Translations under genes and position numbers: made by a program
NCBI GenBank assembly: GCA_002491195.1
Contig: DKVL01000020.1
Location: forward strand, 3,884 to 67,883
Reading direction: 5' to 3'
Source: Lachnospiraceae bacterium UBA7179
GTDB lineage: Bacteria; Bacillota; Clostridia; Lachnospirales; Lachnospiraceae
Length of the DNA stretch: 64,000 nt
In this document: positions 1-8,569 of the stretch, piece by piece
How positions within the stretch are numbered: position 1 is the first letter of the stretch
Layout of the letters: every line of letters begins with the position of its first letter
The notes under the pieces: model-generated
Told to the model about the DNA's origin: nothing
What the model saw: the letters and a program-made list of their open reading frames with translations, nothing else
The model's database searches: none

Positions 1-317
1 GTGACGCATTTGGCGTAACCGCCCATCTTTTTTGTAAAGCCTTTCTATATATGGGCTGTAAGAGGGTTACTTTGACAAATAAAAAATTGCCACAACCAGA
101 ACAGGACATAGTTGCCCTGCTTTGGCTCATAGCAGTTTGAGTGTACTTTTAAGAATTTATGATTTTATCCACTAAAAATTTTTGACTTTGCAATTAAATA
201 TCTTCAAGGGAGTGTCTGACACTGTTCTTCAAGACAAAAATTGACAACAATTTTGACAACAAATTTTATTCTGACTGTGCTGAATAGTACTGAATAATAT
301 TTTTTTGGAGAAACTTA
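1..317. other. Intergenic, no gene recognised
   Basis: I find no convincing gene here. The stretch is AT-rich and holds a short tandem duplication of TTGACAACAA around 240-265. A reading frame without stop runs from the left edge to about 140 on the plus strand, but I do not recognise its product and it may be chance. Confidence 0.5.
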
Positions 318-839
318 TCAGAGTTTCTCCGGTTCTGGGTATTCTACACCGAACGTATCGACGGTAACCGTCTGCATCACTTGATCTTCAAGTGGTCTGT
401 CGGAATAATCGGTGTTCGTGGTAGCAATCTTATCCACGATATCCATACCTTCAATCACCTTTCCAAACGCCGCATAAGCGCCGTCCAGATGCGGGCTTGT
501 CTTGTGCATGATGAAGAACTGGCTTCCGGCGGAGTCCGGCATCATGCTTCTTGCCATGGAGAGCACGCCGGGCGTGTGCTTCAACTCGTTCTCAAAGCCG
601 TTCTGTGCAAATTCCCCGGCAATCGCGTATCCCGGGCCGCCTGTTCCGGTGCCTTCCGGGCAGCCTCCCTGTATCATAAAACCGTTGATGACTCTGTGGA
701 AGATCAGACCATTGTAGTAGCCCTTGTTGACTAAACTGATAAAGTTATTTACCGTATTGGGTGCGATCTCAGGATAAAGCTCCGCTTTGATGAGGTCGCC
801 GTTTTTCATTTCAATCGTGACAATTGGATTCTGCGCCAT
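318..839 (-). CDS. ppiB: Cyclophilin-type peptidyl-prolyl cis-trans isomerase
   Basis: Catalyses cis-trans isomerisation of prolyl bonds during protein folding. There is no signal peptide, so it should act in the cytoplasm. The 173-residue product is a single complete cyclophilin domain. It has the hallmark stretch FHRVINGFMIQGG near residues 47-59, then AGSQFFIM, and HLDGAYAAFGKV around the active-site pocket. I chose the ATG at 839 because an AAGGAGA ribosome site lies about 8 nt upstream and the cyclophilin fold starts there. The frame stays open to 962 but that extension is not cyclophilin-like. A 9-bp inverted repeat (307-330) overlaps the stop codon but has no U-tract on this strand. 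Confidence 0.93.
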   Translation of the reverse strand: MAQNPIVTIEMKNGDLIKAELYPEIAPNTVNNFISLVNKGYYNGLIFHRVINGFMIQGGCPEGTGTGGPGYAIAGEFAQNGFENELKHTPGVLSMARSMMPDSAGSQFFIMHKTSPHLDGAYAAFGKVIEGMDIVDKIATTNTDYSDRPLEDQVMQTVTVDTFGVEYPEPEKL

Positions 840-1094
840 AAATATCTCCTTTTTTCTTTTTTGCGTACTCTTGAAAATATCTTCGCATAGATCATGACAA
901 AGAAATCCCCAAAGTACCTTTCGTTTATAAGCTCTTTCTATTGATACGGACCTATTATACAATGAAAAGGGTGTGATTGGTAGACTTCATGAAAAATTTT
1001 TCAAAAAAGCTGCAACGAATCAGATTCTTTCTTCGAATATATAGAGTGAACGACACAGCAGGCGGCAAAAAACGCTGCACGGGGAGGTGAGGGA

Positions 1095-1640
1095 GTGGAG
1101 CAGGACTTAAAGTGGATCCGGCAGATTCAGCGCAAGGGTTCGCGGGAAGCCGCGGACTGCCTGATACGGGCTTACTATGATGAGATTTACCGCTTTGTAT
1201 ACCGGCAGGTGGGCAATAAGGAGGACGCCATGGATCTGACACAGAACATCTTTGTGGCGGTGCTTCGTTCCCTGCCAGGATATCAGCCAAGGCAGGCGCG
1301 TTTCCGCACATGGCTGTACGCAGTGGCGAACAATAAGATCATTGATGCCCGCAGAAAGGTGCAGACCGCCCAGGTTGCGGCAAAGACGTTTGAGGAGCAG
1401 GAACCTCCGGCCAATGACGATTTTGTGTCCCGCATACAGGACAGAATGTTATTGGCGCAGATTGAGGAGTATGTGTCGGGGCAGGCGCTGGAGCAGCAGA
1501 AGGTTTTCAGGCTGCGGGTGTATGCAGGGCTTTCGTTTCCGGAGATTGCCGGAATTTTGGGGGAGCGCGAGACGGCAGTAAAGGCGCGATACTATCGTTT
1601 GGTAGAGAAGATCAGAAAGGAGTTTGCGGTTTATGAATGA
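1095..1640 (+). CDS. ECF-type RNA polymerase sigma factor
   Basis: A sigma-70 family factor of the extracytoplasmic-function type, directing RNA polymerase to a small regulon. The 181-residue product has sigma region 2 (YYDEIYRFVYRQVGNKEDA, then DLTQNIFVAVLRSL) and, at the C-terminus, region 4 as a helix-turn-helix (LSFPEIAGILGERETAVKA). The start is a GTG at 1095 behind a strong GGGGAGGTGAGG site. The stop overlaps the start of the next gene, a membrane protein, by 8 nt. ECF factors are commonly co-transcribed with a membrane partner that restrains them, so the pair is probably a sigma/anti-sigma-like unit, though the partner has no recognised anti-sigma motif. The signal is unknown. Confidence 0.88.
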   Translation: MEQDLKWIRQIQRKGSREAADCLIRAYYDEIYRFVYRQVGNKEDAMDLTQNIFVAVLRSLPGYQPRQARFRTWLYAVANNKIIDARRKVQTAQVAAKTFEEQEPPANDDFVSRIQDRMLLAQIEEYVSGQALEQQKVFRLRVYAGLSFPEIAGILGERETAVKARYYRLVEKIRKEFAVYE

Positions 1641-2412
1641 CTGGGAAAAAATTCAAATGCTGTCGGAAGAAGAAAAAGACAGGGCTGTCTCGATGATTCT
1701 CGATGCGGCAATGCCACAGAGGAGCAGTATCTGGCGGGATCTGTACCGGACGGCAAATGCAGTTGGCCTGCGGACATTGTTTTTTGGGGTTGGTGATTGC
1801 TTTTTCCTGGCAGTCCTGGTGCTCGGTGTCTGCCTGTTTCCGGCAGCAGCGGTGATGGTCAATACGGTCCGTATAGCACCCTGCCTGTTTTTGTTTTCGC
1901 CGGCCTTCTATGCTCTGGCGCATTTGCTGACAATGTGGAAGGAATATCAGACACGGACGTTAGAATGGAGACAGACCTGGCGCATATCATTTCGGACGAT
2001 CATGGCGCTTCGGATGCTGGTGCTGGGGGCGGTGTCCGTGGTGGGAAGTATTCTGATCTGTGCAGTGCTGTGGAGTCTGTCAAGACAGATGGTGTCCTTC
2101 TTGTGGATGCTGTCCGTGGCGTTTTCCGCCCTTTTTCTGTATGGCGGGAGTTCGCTGCTGTGCCAGCGGCTGTGGGAGATGCGCGCTGCCCTGCTGGTTC
2201 CGTCTGCATGGATTCTGGTCAGTATGGTGCCTGTGCTCTGGGAGCCTGCGTCAATCTGGCTGATGCAGGTTCCGGTCGGTGTGTTTTTACTGATTGCAGT
2301 TGTGGGAGGAGCATTTTATTTATCACAGATTTATTATTTTGCTGCGGCGAAAGAAACGTTGGTCAGTACTCTGTGTTTTGAGGAAGGGAAAAACAGGTCA
2401 CACATGATATAA
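1633..2412 (+). CDS. Polytopic membrane protein, partner of the ECF sigma factor
   Basis: A protein of about 259 residues with a short hydrophilic N-terminus (roughly 45 residues) and about six hydrophobic segments, starting with one rich in F, L and V near residue 50. I do not recognise the family. The ATG at 1633 is preferred because AAGGAG lies about 11 nt upstream inside the sigma gene. Its 8-nt overlap with the sigma gene implies translational coupling. By position it could be a membrane-bound regulator of the sigma factor, with the N-terminal cytoplasmic part as contact site. That is inference, since no zinc-finger or RsgI-like motif is visible. Confidence 0.72.
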   Translation: MNDWEKIQMLSEEEKDRAVSMILDAAMPQRSSIWRDLYRTANAVGLRTLFFGVGDCFFLAVLVLGVCLFPAAAVMVNTVRIAPCLFLFSPAFYALAHLLTMWKEYQTRTLEWRQTWRISFRTIMALRMLVLGAVSVVGSILICAVLWSLSRQMVSFLWMLSVAFSALFLYGGSSLLCQRLWEMRAALLVPSAWILVSMVPVLWEPASIWLMQVPVGVFLLIAVVGGAFYLSQIYYFAAAKETLVSTLCFEEGKNRSHMI

Positions 2413-2422
2413 AGTGTGACCT
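2386..2422 (-). terminator. Intrinsic terminator between convergent genes
   Basis: A perfect 9-bp stem (AGGTCACAC / GTGTGACCT, 2395-2403 and 2414-2422) with a 10-nt loop. On the minus strand it is followed by GTTTTT, so it best fits termination of the toxin-antitoxin-like genes reading leftward. It also overlaps the stop of the membrane protein gene. Confidence 0.7.
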
Positions 2423-2441
2423 GGAAATAAAATCGTTATTA

Positions 2442-2654
2442 TTATATTTTATTGAATGGATTTTGTTGAGAGTAGCGAATTGCCGCTTCATGAAATTCGT
2501 CAGAATTTATCGTATCAAATTTCTGTTGCTGCCATTTTGTGTAGTCAAATTTTTCCCTGTTAATTACTGCGACAAAACGTTCGGTTTCTACTACGCCCAA
2601 TTTTTCTATCAGGCAATGAATGCCTCTGTCCATAATTTCAAAATCACTGGTCAT
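2442..2654 (-). CDS. Small partner protein of PIN locus (putative antitoxin)
   Basis: A 70-residue hydrophilic protein that overlaps the end of the PIN-domain reading frame by 11 nt. It contains a stretch (DRGIHCLIEKLGVVETERF) that I recall as conserved in small proteins beside PIN-domain genes in Clostridia. The ATG at 2654 is preferred because GGGAG lies about 10 nt upstream, while an in-frame GTG at 2663 sits too close to it. The arrangement suggests the antitoxin of a PIN-type pair, although here it follows the toxin gene. No DNA-binding fold is obvious. It remains intact while its neighbour is frameshifted. Confidence 0.55.
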   Translation of the reverse strand: MTSDFEIMDRGIHCLIEKLGVVETERFVAVINREKFDYTKWQQQKFDTINSDEFHEAAIRYSQQNPFNKI

Positions 2655-3095
2655 CTGAATCACGCTCCCATCTACTTACAAAATCTATAGGGTTTAACAT
2701 CTGAATCTGATCCGTTTGATATTTTAACAGGCGATAATCCGTTGATAGAAAACAGTCACAGGAGGCAAAAATGGCACAGGCAACATGGTAGGCATCTTTT
2801 GTTTTAATTCCTGTTTTCATAATCTCGGCGGCTTTGTTTTTGATAATATCTGATACATTAATATCAATATATTCTGTGCTATACTTCTGTATAAACTGAC
2901 TAATTGCTGTTCTTTTTGTCTCATATGGGTTTTGGCCGTTTTCATACCACAATATATATGAAGTTATCATTTGCAGTTTTCCTTTTTTATTAATTCCTGT
3001 ACATATAACTTTGCCTGTGTCTCTAATGAAATACGGATTTGTGTCTGGTCATCATAAGGTCGGTTAAAGCAGCAGTTATCCAAGTAAATTTTCAT
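2644..3095 (-). pseudogene. PIN-domain protein, split by a one-base frameshift
   Basis: Two adjacent frames together make one PIN-domain (VapC-like ribonuclease) protein. The N-terminal part (3095 down to 2967, 42 residues) starts with MKIYLDNCCFNRPYDD, carrying the first acidic residue of PIN folds. The C-terminal part (2970 down to 2644, 108 residues) carries KTKDAYHVACAIFASCDCFL and STDYRLLKY, the typical second half. The first frame stops at a TGA that overlaps the ATG of the second. Adding one A to the run of four A before CTGC (about 2975-2980) joins them smoothly. The second of two tandem ATG codons is preferred, since AAGGGG lies about 6 nt upstream. A genuine inactivating mutation, a sequencing error or recoding are all possible. 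Confidence 0.78.
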
Positions 3096-3263
3096 CATAA
3101 TCCCCTTTCTGTAAATTCAGTATATACTGCAAAACTATATTTGACAAGACTTTTCAATTACTATAAACAAATTTAAAATAATTGCAACGAAAGCATATGC
3201 ATTTACGAATATATAAAATAGAACAGTGGAAATTGTATTTCTGCTGTAAAACAGGAAGGGAGA

Positions 3264-4154
3264 ATGAGGATGCTGTCTGTTGAGAGGGTTACGAAACGTT
3301 ATGGGGATTTCACTGCACTGGAGGATATCAGCCTGGATTTCACGCAGGGGGTGTATGGGCTTCTGGCTCCGAACGGCGCGGGAAAGTCTACTTTGATGAA
3401 AATGCTGGCAACGCTGCTGTTTCCGACGAAAGGCAGGATTCTGTGGGACGGGGAGGAGATCGTTTCTATGGGGGAGGCCTACCGTGGGCTGCTGGGGTAT
3501 CTTCCGCAGGACTTTGGGTATTATCCAAACTACACGCCGCGCCAGTTCATGCGCTATGCGGCTGCGTTGCAAAGGCTTACGCGTGCGGTGGCGGATCAGA
3601 GGATTGATCATTTGCTGGAACTGGTAGGGTTGTCTGATGCTGCGGATAAAAAGTTGAAGAAATTTTCCGGCGGTATGCTGCAGCGGGTGGGGATTGCGGT
3701 TGCCATGTTAAATGAACCAAAGCTGCTGATATTGGACGAGCCGACGGCAGGCTTGGATCCGGGGGAGCGGGTGCGGTTCCGCAATCTGATCCATGCGCTG
3801 GCAAACGACCGGATTGTGATCCTGTCCACGCATATTGTGTCGGATATCGAGACGATCGCAGGACAGATCATCATGCTGCGCGACCATAGGCTGCTTTGCT
3901 GTGACACACCTTCACAGATCTGCAATCGCTATCGGGGAAAGATTTACCAGGTTCCGGCAGATATGGAGCTTGGGCCGCATCAGCATATTCTCAGCGAAGG
4001 GCAGGGAGAAAACGGGACAGTGCTGCGCATTCTGTCAGAAATACCGCCGTCAGCCGGTATGGCTGTAGCGCCGACTTTGGAGGATGCGTTTCTTGCGATT
4101 TACACTGTGGGAGAAAGGGAGAAGGGAGCATATCGTGGGAGTGACAGCGTATGA
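3264..4154 (+). CDS. ABC transporter ATP-binding protein (ABC-2 type system)
   Basis: The nucleotide-hydrolysing subunit of an exporter-like ABC-2 transporter, acting at the inner face of the membrane. In 296 residues the order is: Walker A APNGAGKST (35-43), Q-loop PQDFG (81-85), signature FSGGM (134-138), Walker B LLILDEP (154-160) and a switch histidine in LSTHIVSD. The last 80 or so residues form an extra C-terminal domain. The ATG at 3264 follows GGAAGGGAGA. The gene overlaps the downstream permease by 20 nt, so the two are co-translated. A promoter with TTGACA at 3141 and a weak -10 near 3164 lies upstream. The substrate cannot be read from sequence. Confidence 0.9.
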   Translation: MRMLSVERVTKRYGDFTALEDISLDFTQGVYGLLAPNGAGKSTLMKMLATLLFPTKGRILWDGEEIVSMGEAYRGLLGYLPQDFGYYPNYTPRQFMRYAAALQRLTRAVADQRIDHLLELVGLSDAADKKLKKFSGGMLQRVGIAVAMLNEPKLLILDEPTAGLDPGERVRFRNLIHALANDRIVILSTHIVSDIETIAGQIIMLRDHRLLCCDTPSQICNRYRGKIYQVPADMELGPHQHILSEGQGENGTVLRILSEIPPSAGMAVAPTLEDAFLAIYTVGEREKGAYRGSDSV

Positions 4155-5202
4155 GGTGAAAAAAGCATTCTGCATTCCTGCATTGTGGGGATTTTTCGCG
4201 CTGAGTGTTCTGTTTAATGTTCTGTTGATGTTGGGACAGGGTTATGAGCGGGATTTTTTTGATCAGGTGAGGACTGCGGCGGGAGAAACTGGTTTTCGTG
4301 TGGAAGAGGAGGATAATGTGTTTGTGGGATATCATACAGAGAATCTGGCGGCATTTTATGCGGATATCGTGAAGGAATCTCCTGTGGCAGTCCGCTGGGT
4401 GGAGAGGAAGTACGCACTTTTGCAGCCGCGTGTGGAGCATCTTGCAGAAAGCGGCGCGGCACTGGATTTTTATGTGGGTGATGCCACGTATGAATCGCAT
4501 CAGTTCCTCTTTGGTTCGCTGGTGCGCGCGATACTTGCGGAGGGCAGCATCTGTGCGATGCTTGTGGTTTTGTACCTGATGGGATATGAGCAGATGAACC
4601 GCACAGTTGGACAGGTGTGTGCAAGCCGGACAGGGCGCAGGCTGTGGTGGAATAAGCTCGCGGCGGCAGTGTTGTCAGCTGTGGCGTTGTATGTGCTTCT
4701 GGCGGTGATCACGCTGCTGGTCTATTTTGGTATGTGGGATTACAGTGGAGTGTGGCAGGATAGTGTGTCCAGCAGGTTCAATTACCTGACGGATATGCTC
4801 TACACCCGTCCATTTTTGACATGGCACGACTTCACAGTGGGCGAGTATCTTGGGGCGGTTTTGCTGCTGGGCGCGGCATTGGTGGTGGTATTTGGACTGA
4901 TGGCCGCGGTGTGTGCGATGCTGGTTGGCAATGTCTATGGCGCGGCATTGGCGCTTTCGATCGTACTGTTTGGCGGCACCGGGCTGGGAAGCCTGTTCTC
5001 ACAGTGCAGGGCATGGGGGCTTTATTTTATCACAACGATGCAGCCGGCATCCGTCTGGCTCAGTGTGAATGTGTGGTTCACGGAATCGGGGATCAGTACA
5101 TTTCTGCCTTGGCAGGAAACTGCTTCGGTGGCAGTAAATTTGATGATATGTGGTATTTTGGTAATGATGTCACTGAGATACTTTATGCGCAGGGAAGTGT
5201 GA
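4135..5202 (+). CDS. ABC-2 type transporter permease subunit
   Basis: A 355-residue membrane protein with an N-terminal anchor (about residues 15-35), a long extracytoplasmic loop of roughly 110 residues, and five or so further hydrophobic segments. This is the plan of ABC-2 permeases. The start is taken as GTG at 4135, about 6 nt after GAAGGGAG and inside the 3' end of the ATPase gene. The frame is open further upstream but without a ribosome site. It pairs with the preceding ATPase and probably with the permease at 5361. The TGA stop lies inside the first copy of a dispersed palindromic repeat. Confidence 0.82.
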   Translation: MGVTAYEVKKAFCIPALWGFFALSVLFNVLLMLGQGYERDFFDQVRTAAGETGFRVEEEDNVFVGYHTENLAAFYADIVKESPVAVRWVERKYALLQPRVEHLAESGAALDFYVGDATYESHQFLFGSLVRAILAEGSICAMLVVLYLMGYEQMNRTVGQVCASRTGRRLWWNKLAAAVLSAVALYVLLAVITLLVYFGMWDYSGVWQDSVSSRFNYLTDMLYTRPFLTWHDFTVGEYLGAVLLLGAALVVVFGLMAAVCAMLVGNVYGAALALSIVLFGGTGLGSLFSQCRAWGLYFITTMQPASVWLSVNVWFTESGISTFLPWQETASVAVNLMICGILVMMSLRYFMRREV

Positions 5203-5350
5203 AGAGATTTTCTAAACGGCCAAAAGACGACTGCAAGGGGAAATAGATTTCACCTAAGAAAATCTAAAGCTTCACACCGAAGAACGCAAGGACAGCGTTC
5301 TTCACAAAATGTTTGTGCCGTCGGGGCGGCATGACTGGAAGTAAGAGAGG
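5198..5350 (+). repeat. Mosaic palindromic repeat, copy A
   Basis: Three consecutive stem modules fill the gap between two permease genes. Module 1 is a long imperfect stem that begins GTGTGAAGAGATTTTCT and ends AGAAAATCTAAAGCTTCACAC. Module 2 is GAAGAACGC / GCGTTCTTC. Module 3 is GTGCCG / CGGCAT followed by GACTGGAAGT. The same modules recur near 16.4, 19.0, 26.7, 40.1 and 41.1 kb. Confidence 0.8.
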
Positions 5351-5360
5351 AGTTTGAGCG

Positions 5361-6566
5361 ATGGGAATTTTGGGCTGGGAATTGAGAAAGATTGTAAATC
5401 CGGGGATTGTGGCGGCGATGATATTGTTGGGGATTGTGTATTATTTTCTGTTTCCGGAATTTTATATACAATATTTCTGCAATGGGGCGAATGCGGAGGC
5501 GGAGTTTGCACTGTCTGCGGAGTGGGTGGCCAGATATGGTGTGACGATAGAAGCCTCCGAGCGGTTGGAGCTTGACGCACAGCTTGCGGATGAGATGGAA
5601 GTTTTCCGGCAGGGACTTGCATTGATGCCGGAGGCTTTGGGGGCAGGGATTACGGATTACGACAGCTTTTGTGAATACACGGACAGATATCTGGAGCAGG
5701 CTGCGGCAAATGGAAGTGTCGCGGATATGGAACAGGAGCGGCTGCGCTGGAAGATCATGAGCGGAACAAACTATTACAGGGTTCAGGCTTTGGAGCAGTT
5801 TCTTGTGTCTTATGACATGGCGGATCGCGGTGTGGACAGCGGGAGAGTGCTGCCGGACTATTATACAGACGCGATGCGGCAGCGCGACAGCGAATTGATG
5901 CAATCGGGGCAGAAATACGGTTTTTTCCCGACCTGTGTCTATGATTCCACACGGGAATACGGACGGTATCTGGCAGTCTGGTGTGTGCTCAGCATTGTGC
6001 TGCTGCTCTCGCCTGTGCTGGTGCGTGACCGCCTGTGCAGAACGCATCCGCTGCAGTGGAGTTCCGGCTGCGGGAGGTCGGTTCTGCGGATACAGATGAC
6101 TGCGGCATGTATTGCTGCATTTGTGGTTACAGTGGTGAATGTGGTCGTGTATGGGATTCCATTCCTGCGGCAGAATCCGCTAATTTTCAAGGACTGTGGC
6201 CTGGAAAGTCTATGGGGCAGCGCGACGCCGTGGTTCGACTGGACTTATGGGACGTATCTGTTATTTTTCGTTGGATTGATTTTCATTCTGTCCATGGCGG
6301 CTGCGCTGCTGACAGTGTTTCTGTCTCAGTACAGTGGAAATTATATTCCTATGCTTCTGAAGGCGCTGCCGCTGTTTGTTGTGGCAGGACCTATGGCTGG
6401 AAGCTGGATGCTCTCGAATGCTTTTTATCTCCGCGAACTGTGGAACGGGGCGGGAATCGGTGGATTCTGCGGCATGGAGGCTGTGATGGCAGCGTTTCTC
6501 CTGGCATTGGGCGCCGGGCTTTGCGTGTCGGCAGCCGTGCGTCAGAGAAAGGCTGAGCTGTATTGA
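5361..6566 (+). CDS. ABC transporter permease-like membrane protein
   Basis: A 401-residue protein with one N-terminal membrane segment (about residues 14-36), a long extracytoplasmic region to about residue 195, and around five more hydrophobic segments to the C-terminus. This resembles the permease at 4135 in topology, so the two may form the membrane part of one ABC-2 transporter with the ATPase at 3264. The ATG at 5361 follows AGAGAGGAG by about 10 nt. It is separated from the first permease by repeat copy A and its 3' end overlaps the convergent phospholipase-like gene by 25 nt. Confidence 0.75.
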   Translation: MGILGWELRKIVNPGIVAAMILLGIVYYFLFPEFYIQYFCNGANAEAEFALSAEWVARYGVTIEASERLELDAQLADEMEVFRQGLALMPEALGAGITDYDSFCEYTDRYLEQAAANGSVADMEQERLRWKIMSGTNYYRVQALEQFLVSYDMADRGVDSGRVLPDYYTDAMRQRDSELMQSGQKYGFFPTCVYDSTREYGRYLAVWCVLSIVLLLSPVLVRDRLCRTHPLQWSSGCGRSVLRIQMTAACIAAFVVTVVNVVVYGIPFLRQNPLIFKDCGLESLWGSATPWFDWTYGTYLLFFVGLIFILSMAAALLTVFLSQYSGNYIPMLLKALPLFVVAGPMAGSWMLSNAFYLRELWNGAGIGGFCGMEAVMAAFLLALGAGLCVSAAVRQRKAELY

Positions 6567-7234
6567 GGAAGCTGCTTGAAGTAATCTGCAATTTCTTTTG
6601 CGGCGGAGAGGACGAAATGGTCTAATTCCTCTTTAGCCAGATATGTCTCATGTTCCACAATATCTGCAACGCCGCGTGCATAAAAATCGAGAATAAAATG
6701 CCTGCGCTCCTCAAAGGCATTTTTTGAGAAGAAATCGACATAAGTATTTTTGATGTCCGGGTTCTCCCGGTAAATGCGGAAAGCCTCAAATGTGGGGTTG
6801 GCTTTCAGATATAGAAAGTCCAGATCGTACCAGTCCTTTTTGACTGTCTGCCAAAACAGCGCGCGGTTGGTTTGGAACAGCGCGCTTTGCGTTTCTTTTG
6901 CCGGATAGACGATATCCCTCGCCCAGAGCTGATCCGTGAGCAGATGTGTCAGATAGCCGAGGAAAAAGGCTTCTTCCGTCCTGGTATAGGAAGAGCGGTG
7001 CCTTGGTGTAAAGTACTGTTTGATAAACAAATCTTCGTGTATGCGCTTGATGCCGTTTTCATCGATAGAACGGAAATGGGAGATGGCTGCGTCTGGAATA
7101 AACCCTGTGCCGTCCGCATTCGGGACGCCGCTGTCAGGTGCAATATTTCCCAGGACAAACATGTCTGTCGGTTCAATCTGTAATTGTTGATAGAGCTGTT
7201 GCGCAACTCTTAAATGGATAATCCACGAAGCCAT
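6542..7234 (-). CDS. Zinc-dependent phospholipase C-like protein
   Basis: A 230-residue soluble protein resembling the zinc-dependent phospholipase C / S1-P1 nuclease superfamily. The N-terminal helix (ASWIIHLRVAQ), the GNIAPDSG segment, a histidine in the AISHF region and YLTHLLTD are the family-like metal-binding features. There is no signal peptide, so a cytoplasmic hydrolase is likely. Family members of this kind in Firmicutes are generally uncharacterised. It is the second gene of a two-gene minus-strand unit, two nucleotides after the gene at 7237. The name is at family level only and the substrate is unknown. Confidence 0.65.
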   Translation of the reverse strand: MASWIIHLRVAQQLYQQLQIEPTDMFVLGNIAPDSGVPNADGTGFIPDAAISHFRSIDENGIKRIHEDLFIKQYFTPRHRSSYTRTEEAFFLGYLTHLLTDQLWARDIVYPAKETQSALFQTNRALFWQTVKKDWYDLDFLYLKANPTFEAFRIYRENPDIKNTYVDFFSKNAFEERRHFILDFYARGVADIVEHETYLAKEELDHFVLSAAKEIADYFKQLPQYSSAFL

Positions 7235-7236
7235 AA

Positions 7237-7656
7237 TTATATAATCCCATATCCCATCTCTTCTGCAGCGGTAGACCAGAATGTGTTTTCGCTGCAGAAG
7301 GCGTCTGCGTCGAGTGATGATATCAGTTCTCTAAAATTGGTTTCGTATGTTTCTAAAAAGTCTTTCGACGGGTGATCTGGATAGGGAGTTTCGCCGTATT
7401 GTTGATATAATTGTATTTCCTTGAGAAATGTCTCAATGTCTTTGGCGATATAAATCAGCCCTTGTTCGTCACCTTCATACATCGTATCCAAGAAAATAAT
7501 CTGTTTGTCAGGCGCGATACCGATAAAATTTCCCACATCGTCTTTTGCTATGATCATATAATTTTGTCTGTCAAACGTCATCTGAAAAATTTCCCGTTCT
7601 GGAAGAAAATGAATATTAAAAAAGTCTTTTTCTGGCAAAATCACGTCATGTTTCAT
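7237..7656 (-). CDS. SUKH/SMI1-KNR4-like protein, function unknown
   Basis: A 139-residue acidic soluble protein. The pattern DDVGNFIGIAPDKQIIFLDT followed by an aspartate/glutamate-rich turn and YIAKDIETFLKEI resembles the SUKH superfamily, whose members often act as immunity proteins to toxins or as scaffolds. No toxin gene lies next to it. The next gene downstream is phospholipase-like, two nucleotides away, so the two are co-transcribed. The ATG at 7656 follows a GGATTTTCTTT-like context. The SUKH assignment is a resemblance, not a firm identification. Confidence 0.55.
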   Translation of the reverse strand: MKHDVILPEKDFFNIHFLPEREIFQMTFDRQNYMIIAKDDVGNFIGIAPDKQIIFLDTMYEGDEQGLIYIAKDIETFLKEIQLYQQYGETPYPDHPSKDFLETYETNFRELISSLDADAFCSENTFWSTAAEEMGYGII

Positions 7657-7774
7657 AAAGAAAATCCTCCATTGAATCTGTTACAAATAGTATTTTATAT
7701 GATTTCATTATAGCATACGAATAGGATCAATAATATGATTAGATTTGTTTTTTGGTAGAATTTTGCTCATATTC

Positions 7775-7803
7775 TTGTTGCACATTTACAAATGTGATAT
7801 AGT
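7775..7803 (+). promoter_or_regulatory. Promoter with palindromic operator in the spacer
   Basis: A -35 of TTGTTG (7775-7780) and -10 of TATAGT (7798-7803) are 17 nt apart. The spacer starts with the inverted repeat CACATTTACAAATGTG (7781-7796), a likely binding site for a dimeric regulator. The response regulator gene starts 25 nt downstream. Confidence 0.6.
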
Positions 7804-7828
7804 TACAAAAACAAATAAGGAGAAAACG

Positions 7829-8521
7829 ATGGCAAATTATATCTTAATCGTGGAGGATGACAACGACATTAACCATATGCTTTCAGAATTGCTGGGGAGT
7901 CAGGGGTATCGGACAGCATCAGCCTATTCTGGGACAGAGGCATTACTATATATAGAGAAGGAAGCGCCAGAGGCAGTGATCCTTGACTTGATGCTTCCAG
8001 GCATGACAGGGGAGGAACTGTTGTCGCGCATCAAGGATACAGATGCGGGGATTTCCGTGATTGTGTCCTCTGCAAAGGACGATGTGCGCACAAGGGTGGA
8101 GCTGCTCCGCGCGGGGGCGGATGACTATGTGGTGAAACCTTTTGACACAGACGAACTTCTGGCGCGGCTTGAGGCAGTGCTTCGCAGAAACGGACAGGGC
8201 AGTCAAGGGGCATGCGGAAGTAAAGAATGCCTGACTTACAAGGATATTGTGATGGAACCGGAGGATTTCAGTGTCACTGTATCGGGGCAGGAAATCACAC
8301 TCACACGGCGCGAATATTTGATTCTCGAACTGCTGGTCCGCAATCCTGGAAAAGTATTCACCAAAAACAATATCTATGAGTCAGTCTGGAATGAGGAGTA
8401 TCTCGGAGAGGACAACGCAGTCAATGTCCATATCAGCAATATCCGTCAGAAACTTGCAAAGGCAAACAGTGAGGAGACTTATATCCAGACCGTGTGGGGG
8501 ATTGGATTTAAGATGAAATAA
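7829..8521 (+). CDS. OmpR-family response regulator
   Basis: A two-component response regulator of 230 residues. The N-terminal receiver domain has the acidic pair in VEDDND (8-13), the phosphoacceptor D53 in ILDLMLPG and the conserved lysine in YVVKPFD. The C-terminal winged helix (about 130-230) ends with the recognition-helix pattern NAVNVHISNIRQKL and TVWGIGFKM. The ATG at 7829 sits 5 nt after AAGGAGA. The frame is open upstream but contains no domain. Its likely partner kinase lies at 10804 beyond an ABC transporter, so this is a split BceRS-like or lantibiotic-immunity-like locus. A hairpin terminator follows directly. Confidence 0.92.
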   Translation: MANYILIVEDDNDINHMLSELLGSQGYRTASAYSGTEALLYIEKEAPEAVILDLMLPGMTGEELLSRIKDTDAGISVIVSSAKDDVRTRVELLRAGADDYVVKPFDTDELLARLEAVLRRNGQGSQGACGSKECLTYKDIVMEPEDFSVTVSGQEITLTRREYLILELLVRNPGKVFTKNNIYESVWNEEYLGEDNAVNVHISNIRQKLAKANSEETYIQTVWGIGFKMK

Positions 8522-8559
8522 AAAGATGTTAAGTCAAAATAATATGGCTTAACATCTTT
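8522..8559. terminator. Bidirectional terminator hairpin
   Basis: A 12-bp perfect stem (AAAGATGTTAAG at 8522-8533, CTTAACATCTTT at 8548-8559). On the minus strand it is followed by TTATTTC, giving a U-rich tail for the small gene at 8570. It sits directly after the response regulator stop codon. Confidence 0.65.
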
Positions 8560-8569
8560 GGCTTGTCGG

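Noticed and set aside
307..330. Hairpin at the ppiB stop as a terminator
   Set aside because: The stem is good, but on the gene's strand it is followed by A residues rather than U, so termination is not supported.
955..1311. Minus-strand frame over the first sigma factor gene
   Set aside because: It is proline- and serine-rich shadow sequence opposite a clear sigma factor with its own ribosome site.
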